Part shown: positions 55,672 to 64,000 of the stretch, one piece after another
How positions within the stretch are numbered: the first letter of the stretch is position 1
How the letters are laid out: each line of letters begins with the position of its first letter
Assembly: GCA_023362775.1 (NCBI GenBank)
Contig: JALMGJ010000003.1
Coordinates: 50,396,416-50,460,415 of the forward strand
Direction of reading: 5' to 3'
From: Charina bottae
Taxonomy: Eukaryota; Chordata; Lepidosauria; Squamata; Charinaidae
Length of the DNA: 64,000 nucleotides
The notes under the pieces: generated by a model
The model's input: the letters and a program-made list of their open reading frames with translations, nothing else
The model's database searches: none
Told to the model about the DNA's origin: nothing
Position numbers and translations under genes: made by a program

Positions 55672-55680
55672 CAGCTGCAC
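54259..55680 (-). CDS. CR1/L2 ORF2 C-terminal two-thirds, open (RT domain)
   Basis: 473 codons without a stop. RT motifs in order: FRPVSHLPFLGKVVE (residues 20-34), FQSGFRPGYGVETALVAL (54-71), LLDLSAAFNTIDHGILL (89-105), GVPQGSVLSPLLFNIYM (147-163), YADDTQLY (180-187, catalytic Asp pair). The C-terminal region follows (DYCNALYMGLPL, LHWVPVCFRVQFKV, ALHGMGPGYLRDRL) and ends GWLVP. The endonuclease is missing through 5' truncation, so it is not autonomous, and the first codon is only the insertion edge, not a real start. The intact frame indicates recent insertion. It serves as the reference for the broken copies at 5.4, 29.4 and 50.4-56.4 kb. Confidence 0.9.
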   Translation of the reverse strand: MQLHPLLKKPSLDPTILDNFRPVSHLPFLGKVVEKAVALQLQRILDDTDYLDPFQSGFRPGYGVETALVALTDDLWRERDGGSASILALLDLSAAFNTIDHGILLGRLRELGVGGVVLRWFTSFLQGHSQSVVIGEERSDPRPLVCGVPQGSVLSPLLFNIYMKPLGEIIRHHGMRYHQYADDTQLYISIPGEISDAVATLSQCLEAVGVWMGNNRLRLNPGKTEWLWIDGSRGSRKLSSLVLDGVALPHSDQVRNLGVLLDSRLLLEEQVVDVARRAFAQLRVVRQLRPFLDREALRTVTHALVISHIDYCNALYMGLPLRSIRKLQLVQNAAARAVIGAPRLAHVTPMLRQLHWVPVCFRVQFKVLVITFKALHGMGPGYLRDRLIPITSNRPTRSFREGMLRIPSVKECHLTGSRRRAFSVTAPTLWNMLPPEVRQASSLPAFRKNLKTWFCRLAWGEGGNSSSWGWLVP

Positions 55681-56100
55681 AGGCCATCTTTGGTCTCCCT
55701 AGAAGGGCACATATAACACCTTTATTACAAGAGCTGCATTGGGTGCCAGTTTGCTTCCAGGTCCAATTCAAGGTGTTGGTTATCACCTTTGAAGCCCTAC
55801 ATGGCATGGGGCCGGGTTACCTGAGGGACCGCCTCTTCCCCATTACATCTATCTATCGCACCTGATCTTGCAGAGAGGGCATGTTGCGGACCCTGTCAGT
55901 AAGAGAACTCAGGTTGGCGAGGTCCAGGAGGCAGGCCTTCTCTGCAGTAGCTCCCACCCTCTGGAACATTCTACCCCCGGAGGTGAGGTTAGCTCAATCG
56001 CTCCTGGCCTTCCGGAGGAATCTGAAGTCCTGGCTCTGCCACCTGGCTTGGGGCGAGGACAGGAGTGGTCATGTTTGGGGATGGCTAGTACCCTAGAGTG
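55680..56100 (+). pseudogene. CR1/L2 ORF2 C-terminus of the interrupted plus-strand LINE
   Basis: It resumes after the inverted insertion with codons for RRAHITPLLQELHWVPVCF, QVQFKVLVITFEALHGMGPG and YLRDRLFPITS. After a stop it continues with MLRTLSVRELRLARSRRQAF, SAVAPTLWNILPPEVRL and CHLAWGEDRSGHVWGWLVP. The last block ends with the same WGWLVP as the inverted copy. Confidence 0.88.
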
Positions 56101-56287
56101 CTCGTTGCATACAAGGACTGAGTTAGTTCATCAGCCATTGGATTTCGTTTTTTATTTATATTTATTTTTAGCTGTAATTTGTATTTTATATATTGTAATT
56201 TATATATTGTAATTAATTGTTTTATTGATTATGCTGTTGTAAACTGCCCAGCATCCCTCCAGTGGGAGGAGATGGGCAGTGAGAAAT

Positions 56288-56370
56288 AATCTAATCTAAT
56301 CTAATCTAATCTAATCTAATCTAATCTAATCTAATCTAATCTAATCTAATCTAATCTAATCTAATCTAAT
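56288..56370 (+). repeat. (TAATC)n pentanucleotide tail
   Basis: About 16 perfect TAATC units directly follow the LINE end (GATGGGCAGTGAGAAATAATC). Seeding of microsatellites by CR1-type LINE tails is described for snakes. Confidence 0.95.
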
Positions 56371-56867
56371 AGTATGGAGCCATCCATTTAACCTGCCTAG
56401 ACAAAGACAGGCCATGCAGGCTTTTGAAAAGCAGGGCTCTGGGCCTCTTCTACACAGAGCAACCTCAGCCTGCCCTCATCTTCGCTGCACTGGGGAGAAC
56501 GTGGGGTGGCCAATGCATGGCTATCCTTGCAGGAGTCTTAGCTGGGGCATATGCAAGGGTGGCTGTGCTCACCTTGGCTGTCCATCATGCAGGCATTCCA
56601 CCAACTTTTCCTTTCAGTGTGTATGGGAGGTAGGGGGCAGGAATACAATACAGCCCAAAAGCAATGGGTCATGATGCCATAGCTACATATGAAAGGGTAT
56701 CATGATAATCCATACTTATGTCATGGTAATTTTTAAAATGTTTACAGACTTAGATGAACTCAGTGGGGGAAAAAACCCTTAAGCTCAACTTTTATTTAAT
56801 GCAGAAAAAAATGTGGCCTTTTATTTCTTGCTGTAATCTCTTGCTTTAGGCTTAGTATTGCCTACTC
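56371..56867. other. Non-coding stretch, nothing recognised
   Basis: Somewhat GC-richer near 56420-56640. Short frames without domains. Confidence 0.45.
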
Positions 56868-57372
56868 ACCACTTTATTAACATTTTTATTTTATTTATAG
56901 TGATATTTATACCCCGCCTATCCCCTCCCTAATGGAGGAATCTAGGCGGCTTACATTCATATATATACAATTCAAATTATACAATTCACCAAATTCAATT
57001 CACCACGCATGAAGGGAGGGGGGGGGTGAGGGAACCGACTCTACTAGGCTCCGGACTACAATTCCCAGGATGCCTTGAGCCGGCTGCTGACGTCCTGTAG
57101 CTGTCACATCTGGGTCTGTCGTCACCACTGCCATTCGATCTTCCTCCGATCCTCTCCTCCGGTGGAGCCGACTTCCCGACAGGACACCAGCAAATTAGCC
57201 CACTTAAGGTGGTACCAATTTTATCTACTTGCTAGGCTTTCGAACTGCTGGGTTGACAGGAGCTAGGACTTAGCAACGAGAGCTCACCTCGCGCGCGGGG
57301 TTCGAACTGCCGACCTTCTGATCGGCAGCCTACAGCTCAGCTGTTTAACCTGCTGAGCCATCCACGTCCCTT
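56868..57372 (-). mobile_element. tRNA-derived SINE with LINE-like 3' end
   Basis: On the minus strand it begins GGGACGTGGATGGCTCAGCA (A box) and contains GCAGTTCGAACCCCG (B box). A GC-rich body follows, and it ends CCGCCTAGATTCCTCC ... GGCGGGGTATAAATATCACT, a CR1/L2-like 3' end. The head differs from that of the Sauria type. No target duplication was identified. Confidence 0.7.
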
Positions 57373-59089
57373 TCTGGGACACATTCTGCATATCTTCATT
57401 GTCTTTTAGGATATACAGTATATGAGCATTGCTGTGCCAGGCCAGATTCTGGAAGTTGTAGTCCCCATGCATCTAAAGGAGATGAGGTTGGCAACGGTTG
57501 AGCTAGAGGCTCAAGTTCAGAATCCAGGCTAGCTATTGTCCTTGATCTGGCAGTCTGCAGCCTGCTTAACCATCATAGGCATCTGGAGAGCAGGTGGTGG
57601 TGTTGCGGGGGGGGGGGAATGACAGCGCATGCCTGACAATCTGACAATGTCATCACATAAATAATGCTTTACATCCATGTGCCAGACATCAGAAGGCAAA
57701 TACATAATGATGGGATTTGCTCAATAACTTTATTGTGGGTGTTTGATCATTTGCGTGTTAGTGTGGTTTGCTGGGGACACCACTGTTAGCCATGTCTTAA
57801 TATTTGTAGCTTATGCATGAGAAACTACCTGCGTCTGCCTTCATTTTCATTCTTGTGAATGAACCGAATACTCCATCTTCAGCTGTATCTCTAAACAGCA
57901 AGGTTCTATTCCATTCTAACACATGACAGGGCAACACAAATTCATCACAAATTGAGTTTATATGAGGAAATGGCTTAGTAATATGTTGAAGATCTGAAGA
58001 TTTGAAAACCTTGCAAGTGCCCTAGGAGTTAGGCTGGAAGCTTGAACATATTTGAAGTGGATTCTGTAATTCAGACACCCCAGCAGTGTGATGAAGCAGG
58101 ACTAGGAAGTTAATGCTTTCGTTTCACAAGGCACATTGGACATCTTTGGAATTGAGGAAAAGAGCTTCTGCTCTTTTCATAAATCCCTTTCATAAATCTC
58201 TCTCTGTTTTTATTCTTTGGGAGAATGGAGGCACGAGGCAGTGCAGGAAAAGACAATTACTCACTACTCATACTAGGCCTTTAGCAAGTGATTTAACTTT
58301 CAACCTTCAGCAAATCTGTTCGGAGGACTCAGCACAGGTTCTGAATGCCATTGGATTTATTTGATCTCCAGAGGATATTGATGCATGAATATCACCAAAT
58401 GCTTTTAATGCTTGGTTCCTCACTATACAAAACAGTTGCCTTACTGACCTTAGACTACCAAATCTAAACATTTAGCAACTAAAGTGGCTTTTTAATGGCT
58501 CTAAAATAACATTTTCTATGGTAAGCCTAATGCTGGAACCAAAGAAGTACTGAATCAGGTATATCTAATTTCAGCCCAAAACAGCTGCCTAATGAGAAGG
58601 TGAATAAAACTTATGTTTAAGAATAACTAGCATGATAGCACTGAAAACTGATGTGAGTCCGCTACTCACAATCAGTAACTCCTAAGGTGGTGGTGGTGAT
58701 GATGATGATTTCAATATTATTTTAGTTCCTATTTTTTTCTTTGTATTGATCTTGCCTGTTTTGTTATACAGCATATGATTTTTTAAAGATTTATAATTAA
58801 TAGGCATGCAGTGATTTACACAAGAGCTGGCCTTGTTACACAGAATAATGTCTGATTGTAGAGATAAATAAAATTGTTGTACAGTATTTGTTTTCTCACA
58901 CTGTGTTCTAATTTGTGGTGCAAAACTGAATTTCTAATCAAACTAGAGGCTTGCAGTCAAATTCATCTCTTTGCTACATCTATACCAGGGCTAAAATATC
59001 TGGGTTTCAGAAATTCAGAGAACCACTAAATAGCAACAAACAGACAAATAACAAACAAACAGAGAAAAATAGGATTTTTGCAATCAGCT
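57373..59089. other. Non-coding stretch; MITE scrap at its start
   Basis: 57440-57510 (CTGGAAGTTGTAGTCCCCAT, GAGGTTGGCAACGGTTGAG) looks like half of an old palindromic hAT MITE. The rest is AT-rich and unassigned. Confidence 0.4.
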
Positions 59090-59100
59090 AGTGGTTGTCT

Positions 59101-59435
59101 TGTGCCTTGGACTGCAAGAAGATCAAACCAGTCCATACTCCAGGAAATAAAGCCAGACTGCTCACTTGAGGGAATGATATTAAAGGCAAAAGTGAAGTAC
59201 TTCGGCCACATAATGAGAAGACAGGATACCCTGGAGAAGATGCTGATGCTAGGGAAAGTGGAAGGCAAAAGGAAGAGGGGCTGACCAAGGGCAAGATGGA
59301 TGGGTGATATTCTGGAGGTGATGGGCTCGACCTTGGGGGAGTTGGGGATGGCAATGGCCGACAGGAAGCTCTGGTGTGGGCTGGTCCATGAAGTCACGAA
59401 GAGTTGGAAGCGACCAAACAAATAAACAACAAAAA
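59101..59435 (+). mobile_element. Bov-B (RTE) LINE 3' end
   Basis: An 11-bp target duplication AGTGGTTGTCT (59090-59100, 59436-59446) bounds it. The sequence encodes the Bov-B ORF2 C-terminus (VPWTARRSNQSILQEIKP, SLEGMILKAKVKYFGHIMRR, LEKMLMLGKVEGKRKRG), with stops after it. It ends CATGAAGTCACGAAGAGTTG ... AATAAACAACAA. 5'-truncated. It shows the undisturbed form of the 17.2-17.7 kb copy. Confidence 0.93.
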
Positions 59436-59446
59436 AGTGGTTGTCT

Positions 59447-60145
59447 AGATATTTGTACCCAAGATACAGTAGCCTTCCCTATACAGTGTACATCTCTGAG
59501 ATAAAATCTGTAATCATAAGATAAAGTGAATAGGATCGGGCCACTACATGATTATACTGCAGAAATTACAAACTGAAAGGGTAGCTGCACAATGCACAAT
59601 GTACATATCATATACTTAGAGCCTGAGCTGCATATTTGTCTTTTATTGGTTAATATTTCAGAATTTGGAATGAGTTCACTTTCAGACAAACAAGACAATA
59701 TTTTTCATATTCTAACCATACATCACATTGACAATCCTGTTTTGTCTTACTAGTGACAACCACACTATAGTGTTTAACCTATGTCCACAAGCTGGTTCAT
59801 ACATCATGTTAATTCGTTTTATTGTGCCTTTGGTGTGGCTTAGTATAATGTCTGAACTGAAACACTCTGATTTATAAAACATGATTAATGGCCTAGTGTT
59901 GAACCAGACTATCAAGGCTAGTTTCAACAAGCCAAGATTTAAGACAAGCCACTGTTTACAATCTTGTGTGAACTATCAACCAGCAAAGGTTGAACTTTTA
60001 CATCTTTGGTAGCATTCTGAGAAGTATGGCTTACCCATTATGTATATCAGACTATAGGGAAATAGTATGGATAAAAATATAGGAGAAGGAAGAATTTGAT
60101 GATTGAGCATACACTTGACATACATAAGGTCACAGATCCCAATAT
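59447..60145. other. Non-coding stretch, nothing recognised
   Basis: AT-rich with no recognisable feature. Confidence 0.45.
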
Positions 60146-60212
60146 AAGAGAATATATGTAGCTCTGGGTTGAACTGTGGAGTCCTTGGTGCTCTCTGAAC
60201 TTGGTTGTTTGC

Positions 60213-60257
60213 TTGCAAATATTTCATTAACCAACTTGGTAACATCATCAGTGTGAG
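60213..60257 (-). ncRNA. Hammerhead ribozyme motif in the Penelope-like element
   Basis: Minus strand: CTGATGA core, helix II TTACC/GGTTAA around AAGTT, then GAAATATTTGC. Helix III would be the self-complementary ATAT in place of ACGT. Flanking pairing for helix I is weak. It links the isolated foldback ribozymes to a real Penelope coding copy. Confidence 0.62.
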
Positions 60258-60378
60258 TGACTGTGGGGTTTGCTCCCTGTTTATATACAGTAGCTTGCCA
60301 GCATTGGTGGGGGTGTGGTTTCCTCTTTGGTAGTTCCTTGATTAGGGTATTGTTTTCTGCTTGATTGTTTGCATGATG

Positions 60379-61672
60379 TTAATCTCTGATTATCTGGGTG
60401 TTGGCTGCTAGAGAGGATGTGCTCTGGTCTTTTTGTTTCCTTAGCTTTTTTATTGTCACTTTTGAATGGTGTGAAAATATGGTTATATGTCTATTGATGG
60501 CTGATTTGTCTGAATGCCAAGCTTCCAGGAATTCCATAGCATTTTTGGATTTAGCTTGGTCTAGGATGCTCACAGTTTCCCACCTGAAACTATGGCTGAG
60601 TCTGTCCATGCGTTGTGAGATTGAGTTTTCATCATGTCTTCTGACAGCTAGTTGGTGTTCATGGATCGCTCTGCTAGTCTTCTGCCTGTCTGTCCTACAT
60701 AGTGACTGTTACAGTCCTTATACTGTATGTTGTAGATGACTCCTGTTTTTTCTTCTTGGGCTACTGGGCCTTTTAGTTTCCTTAAGATGTTTTGGAGGCT
60801 TTAGTTGGTTTGTGTGCTATGGTAATCCCATGTGGTTGTAATAGTCTGTTGGTTGTTTCTGAGATGTTTTTGATGTATGGTAGTGTTATCCTTTTCATAG
60901 TTTGTGTTGGTTGTACTTTAGTGGGTTGAGTGGTCAGGCACTTTTTGATAAATTTGAGTGGGTATCCATTTTGTTGGAAGATGTATAGGCGGTCTGTTTC
61001 CTTTTTCTGGTGTTCTGGGTTGCTATAGTGCATTTGTACTCATCTGAATAATGTTCTTACACAGCTTCTCTTGAGGGAGGTTGTGTTGTTTGGTAATGGA
61101 GCACTTGGTTAGGGTGGGTTGTTTTCTGGTAGAATTGCATTTCTAATTTGCTGTTGTTTCCTCTGATGATGAGGATATCCAGGAAGGGTAGTGTGTTGTT
61201 GTTTTCTTCTTCCCTTGTGAATTTTATTCCTTTGAAGATGTTGTTGATTGTTTCATGTGTTTCCTCCAGTTGTTCCTTTTTTATTATGGTGCAGATGCCA
61301 TCTACATACTGGATTCATTCTTTTGGTTATATCTGTGGGAGTGCTAAAGTTTATAGATGCTGCATTACAGTCTCTGCTATGAGTCCTGAGAGTGGTGATC
61401 CAATGGGTGTTCCTCTGATTTTTTGGTACATTTGTCCATCAAACTGAAAGTAGGTAGTGCGGCAGAGGTTGATGAGGTCCATGATTCTGGGTATTTCAAT
61501 CTTAGTGTATTTGACTAGGTTGGGTGTGCTGTGTAGTACTGCTGCCATGGATTATTTCACTAGTTCTGGATCTATGGATGTAAAGAGTGCTATGACATTG
61601 AATGAAACCATAATTTTATCTTCTTCTATCTTTGATTTTCTGGAGGCTTTGATCTCCCTGATCTGACCTGAT
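60379..61672 (-). pseudogene. Penelope RT and GIY-YIG protein, broken
   Basis: PLEs encode a telomerase-related RT followed by a GIY-YIG nuclease. The visible pieces, in minus-strand order, are: RT segment with ALFTSID (near 61560-61640); GTPIGSPLSGLIAE (near 61370-61420); a block with LKFIKKCLTTQPTKVQP and ITLPYIKNISETTNRLLQPH (60782-61033); a GIY-YIG-like segment (near 60690-60740); and C-terminal codons to about 60379. RT motifs with the catalytic Asp pair were not located with certainty. Confidence 0.82.
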
Positions 61673-61940
61673 CTGACCTGATAGCAGGTCATAGAAAACC
61701 TTCTGCCTGAGATATAGGGAGAGAGGCTGTGTGAAATACTAGGTATGATGCAGCACTGAGTGACTTGAAATAAGACAGCTTCATACGTTTGATGACTGAG
61801 AAGAAATCCAGCCAATGCTTCAGTTGGGTTTCCAGCATCCACATCATTACACTGCTACTGCTATTGCATTGCTCTTGTCTCAAGAGACTAAAGAAATATC
61901 TGCTAATTCTAAATCTGTTCATTTCCTTAAAACAAACATA
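61673..61940. other. Junction region with a short tandem repeat
   Basis: GATCTGACCT is repeated in tandem at 61658-61680 at the broken 5' edge of the Penelope copy. The remaining sequence to the SINE was not assigned. Confidence 0.45.
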
Positions 61941-62277
61941 AGTAAAGGCAAAGGTTCCCCGCGCACATTTGTGCAGTCGTGTCCGACTCTAGGGGCCGGT
62001 GCTCATCTCCGTTTGTTAGCTGAAGAGCCAGTGTTGTCCGAAGACGCTTCCACGGCCATGTGGCTGCATGATGCACATGGAACGCTGTTACCTACCCACC
62101 GAAGGGGTACCTATTCATCTACTTGCATTTGCATGCTTTCGAATTGCTAGGTTGGCAAGAGCTGGGGCGAGTGCGGGAGCTCACTCCGTCACGCGGGGCT
62201 AGGGATTCGAACCTCCGAACTTGCGATCTTCCGATCGACAAGCCTGGCGTCTTACCCGCTGAGCCACCACGCCCCTC
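61941..62277 (-). mobile_element. Sauria-type tRNA SINE, minus strand
   Basis: Reverse orientation of the 12.5-kb copy: it starts with the complement of the tail (AAAGGTTCCCC), includes CAGTCGTGTCCGACTCTAGG, and ends with GGATTCGAACC (B box) and CCGCTGAGCCACCACGCCCC (A box and head). AAACAAACATA flanks it on both sides (61930-61940, 62278-62288), the target duplication. Confidence 0.92.
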
Positions 62278-62289
62278 AAACAAACATAC

Positions 62290-63056
62290 ACACACACACA
62301 AACACTGCATTCAGTGAAGAACACTGTCAGTTTTAGCTATTGTAGCAAGGTCAGCTATCAGAGTGATATTACATACAACACCAAAGGAGAAAAGAGTAAA
62401 TTAAGAAATGGACACCATATCAAAATGGATTTAAATGGATCTGGGGTATGCTAGGATTTACATATGCTAGGTGAAGAACTGAATAAACACAGCACGAGAA
62501 TGGGTTACAGAATGGGTGCCTTTGGGCTCATTCTAAAATCTTTTATAAAGCTTCCCAACATTTTTGCCTTAAGCTGAAGCACAGGATTTTGAGTGGCAGA
62601 ACAAATTTATCTGCCTGTACTTAAAAAAAGTTTTTCACTTTGAAACTAATCAGAAAAGTCATAACAGTTCAACAGCTATAATGAGAACTGGAAGAGAGGA
62701 AGAAGAAATATTCTGTCAAGGGCTTGTCTTCTCAGTTTTTAGATCAGGAAGTGAAGTGATGATTGGGAAGTAAAAGCAATAGCTCCAGATCTAAAATGAA
62801 TTGCTTGGCTTAAGGCTAAGATCTAGTTCTAATAAGCAAATACTGCGTTCTCTGATATTTCACAGATGAAAATACAGTTCCTTGGTTAAGCTGTTGTGCT
62901 ATGGCCAGACAGCCTAGCAGATGCAAGTGGATCAGCAAAATCCCAAAAAGTTTCCACAAGTATAAAATGTGATATAGATATCTTCATAAGATCAAAGCAT
63001 GGGGGCAAGCGATGCACTGCCTGACAAGTCAAATAAAACCACGTGCCTCTATGTAT
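62290..63056. other. Non-coding stretch, nothing recognised
   Basis: Starts with a short CA repeat, then AT-rich unassigned sequence. Confidence 0.45.
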
Positions 63057-63306
63057 TTATTTATTTAACTTTTATCCCGCCTTTATTATTTTTATAAATA
63101 ACTCAAGGCAGCGAACATACTGTACCAAATACTCCTTCCTCCTCCTATTTTCCCCACAACAGCAACCCTGTGAGGTGAGTTGGGCTGAGAGAGAGTGACT
63201 GGCCCAAGGTCACCCAGCCGGCTTTCATGCCTAAGGCGGGACTAGAACTCTCAGTCTCCTGGTTTCTAGCCCAGCACCTTAACCACTAGACCAAACTGGC
63301 TCTCGT
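63057..63306 (-). mobile_element. tRNA-derived SINE, second type, copy with LINE-like tail
   Basis: On the minus strand it has the head GAGCCAGTTTGGTCTAGTGG and TTAAGGTGCTGGGC, GAGTTCTAGTCCCGCCTTAG and TGGGTGACCTTGGGCCAGTC. It ends GGCGGGATAAAAGTTAAATA with an AAATA-type tail. It is better preserved than the copies at 30.5 and 39.6 kb. Confidence 0.8.
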
Positions 63307-63309
63307 GTG

Positions 63310-64000
63310 AGTACACTAGTTCCAATTTACAATTAAGGAATTTTCAGTCTCACCTAGCCAATATCAGACAGTGAGATGAGCTGGAAAAAAACAAACAACC
63401 TTGTTTTTTGATGGAGAAGGGAAGGAAAGAGAAATGTCTGATAATATGGACATTTGGAGAGAAGGGTTTCACAGGAAGAAACTCTCAGAAAAATATGCCA
63501 CTTCCTACCAGACAGTAGAAGATTTGACATTATCAACCAGAGCCACTAGTCGTCTTCTTTTGATGGATGAAGTCACTGGCAACAGAGCATATATGACACC
63601 ATTTAAAAAAAAAAAACTTGGCCAAATGTTTGGGAAGGTGCCAAGAACAATGAGTTGGCTCAGGCTTTTCCATTGATATATGAAATTCTACAAATTTTAC
63701 AGTGCATAGGAATGTTGCAGGGAGTTTAGCAAGGCCTGGCTTGCCACAATAATTTTCCTCCATTTATAGACATTTGACTTTGTGAAGGTTACTTGTATGA
63801 GGAAAGATTAGAGGCGGAGTGTTTTATTTTCAAGACAGCTCTGAACTGGATTGTAGATTTAATCAGAGATTTGTTTCTGGAAAATCTCAACAGAAGACCT
63901 ATAGCTACGTAATATTCCCATGTGTCTTCGGTCAAATTATCCCTCTAAAAGGTCAATCAGCAAGTACAAGATGTGACATTTGGAGCAGTTCTCATTTCTT
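63310..64000. other. Non-coding stretch, nothing recognised
   Basis: AT-rich. The frame 63401-63676 (91 codons) has no domain and is likely chance. Confidence 0.4.

Larger units (their letters stand above)
50405..56370 (+). mobile_element. CR1/L2-type LINE, near full length, interrupted by an inverted copy
   Basis: Order on the plus strand: GC-rich 5' region (50405-51800), APE endonuclease (51960-52700), reverse transcriptase (53000-53990), a deletion of about 400 bp after the YADD region, a few codons to 54066, then the inverted copy (54067-55671), then the C-terminal part and 3' untranslated region to a (TAATC)n tail at 56288-56370. Stops and frameshifts show it is inactive. Confidence 0.88.
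60146..61672 (-). mobile_element. Penelope-like retroelement, 5'-truncated
   Basis: The minus strand encodes a decayed RT (IMVSFNVIALFTSID, then FQFDGQMYQKIRGTPIGSPL, SGLIAETVMQHL), a linker, then a GIY-YIG endonuclease start (VIYNIQYKDC, then HYVGQTGR, near 60690-60740) and the C-terminal ETVSILDQAKSKNAMEFLEA, WHSDKSAINRH. The 3' terminal region has a hammerhead motif and ends GAGAATAT-type sequence at 60148, shared with the foldback at 29.5 kb. Stops and frame breaks make it inactive. Confidence 0.88.

Overview
This is vertebrate nuclear DNA, almost certainly from a squamate reptile (lizard or snake). The evidence is the repeat content: Sauria-type tRNA SINEs ending in CCTTTACCTTTACCT, the 3' end of Bov-B (RTE) LINEs, CR1/L2-type LINEs with A-rich or pentanucleotide tails, short L1 copies, Penelope-like elements (PLEs), hAT-type non-autonomous transposons, a Helitron and a chromodomain Gypsy element. 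No host exon, tRNA, rRNA or CRISPR array was recognised. The background is AT-rich, with many simple repeats. It reads as an intergenic or large-intron region, and nearly every long reading frame belongs to a transposable element.

Layout. 0-5 kb: a CR1/L2 3' tail, a PLE foldback carrying two hammerhead ribozyme motifs (368-742), and a hAT MITE (2850-3152). 5.4-9 kb: a CR1/L2 fragment, then an ORF2-less L1-like element on the minus strand that holds two hAT MITEs. 11.6-20.2 kb: an old CR1, two Sauria SINEs, a palindromic MITE, an R2/R4-like LINE scrap, a Bov-B end split by a MITE, and an L1 3' end. 21.4-26.3 kb: MITEs and a complete 2.1-kb ORF2-less L1-like insertion bounded by a 15-bp target duplication. 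28.3-34.2 kb: a dense cluster with a single PLE copy, a second PLE foldback nested in a CR1/L2 element, a third degenerate foldback, and three hAT MITEs. 34.5-37.4 kb: a 5'-truncated L1 on the minus strand.

40.2-49.5 kb: a decayed Helitron whose helicase frame is split by a young Gypsy chromovirus (41837-48459). The two 366-bp LTRs differ at two positions. Pol is open for 1143 codons, but gag carries a stop and a frameshift, and the chromodomain is put out of frame at a run of ten C. 50.4-56.4 kb: a CR1/L2 LINE on the plus strand, interrupted by a younger, inverted copy that keeps an open 473-codon reverse transcriptase frame. 56.9-64 kb: SINEs, a Bov-B end, and a PLE on the minus strand with reverse transcriptase and GIY-YIG remains plus a hammerhead motif.

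The most unusual theme is the set of three head-to-head PLE foldbacks. Each has one arm that reaches the normal 3' end and one arm that stops about 30-40 nt short. Two are flanked by clear 13-14-bp target duplications, and all carry hammerhead-type cores.
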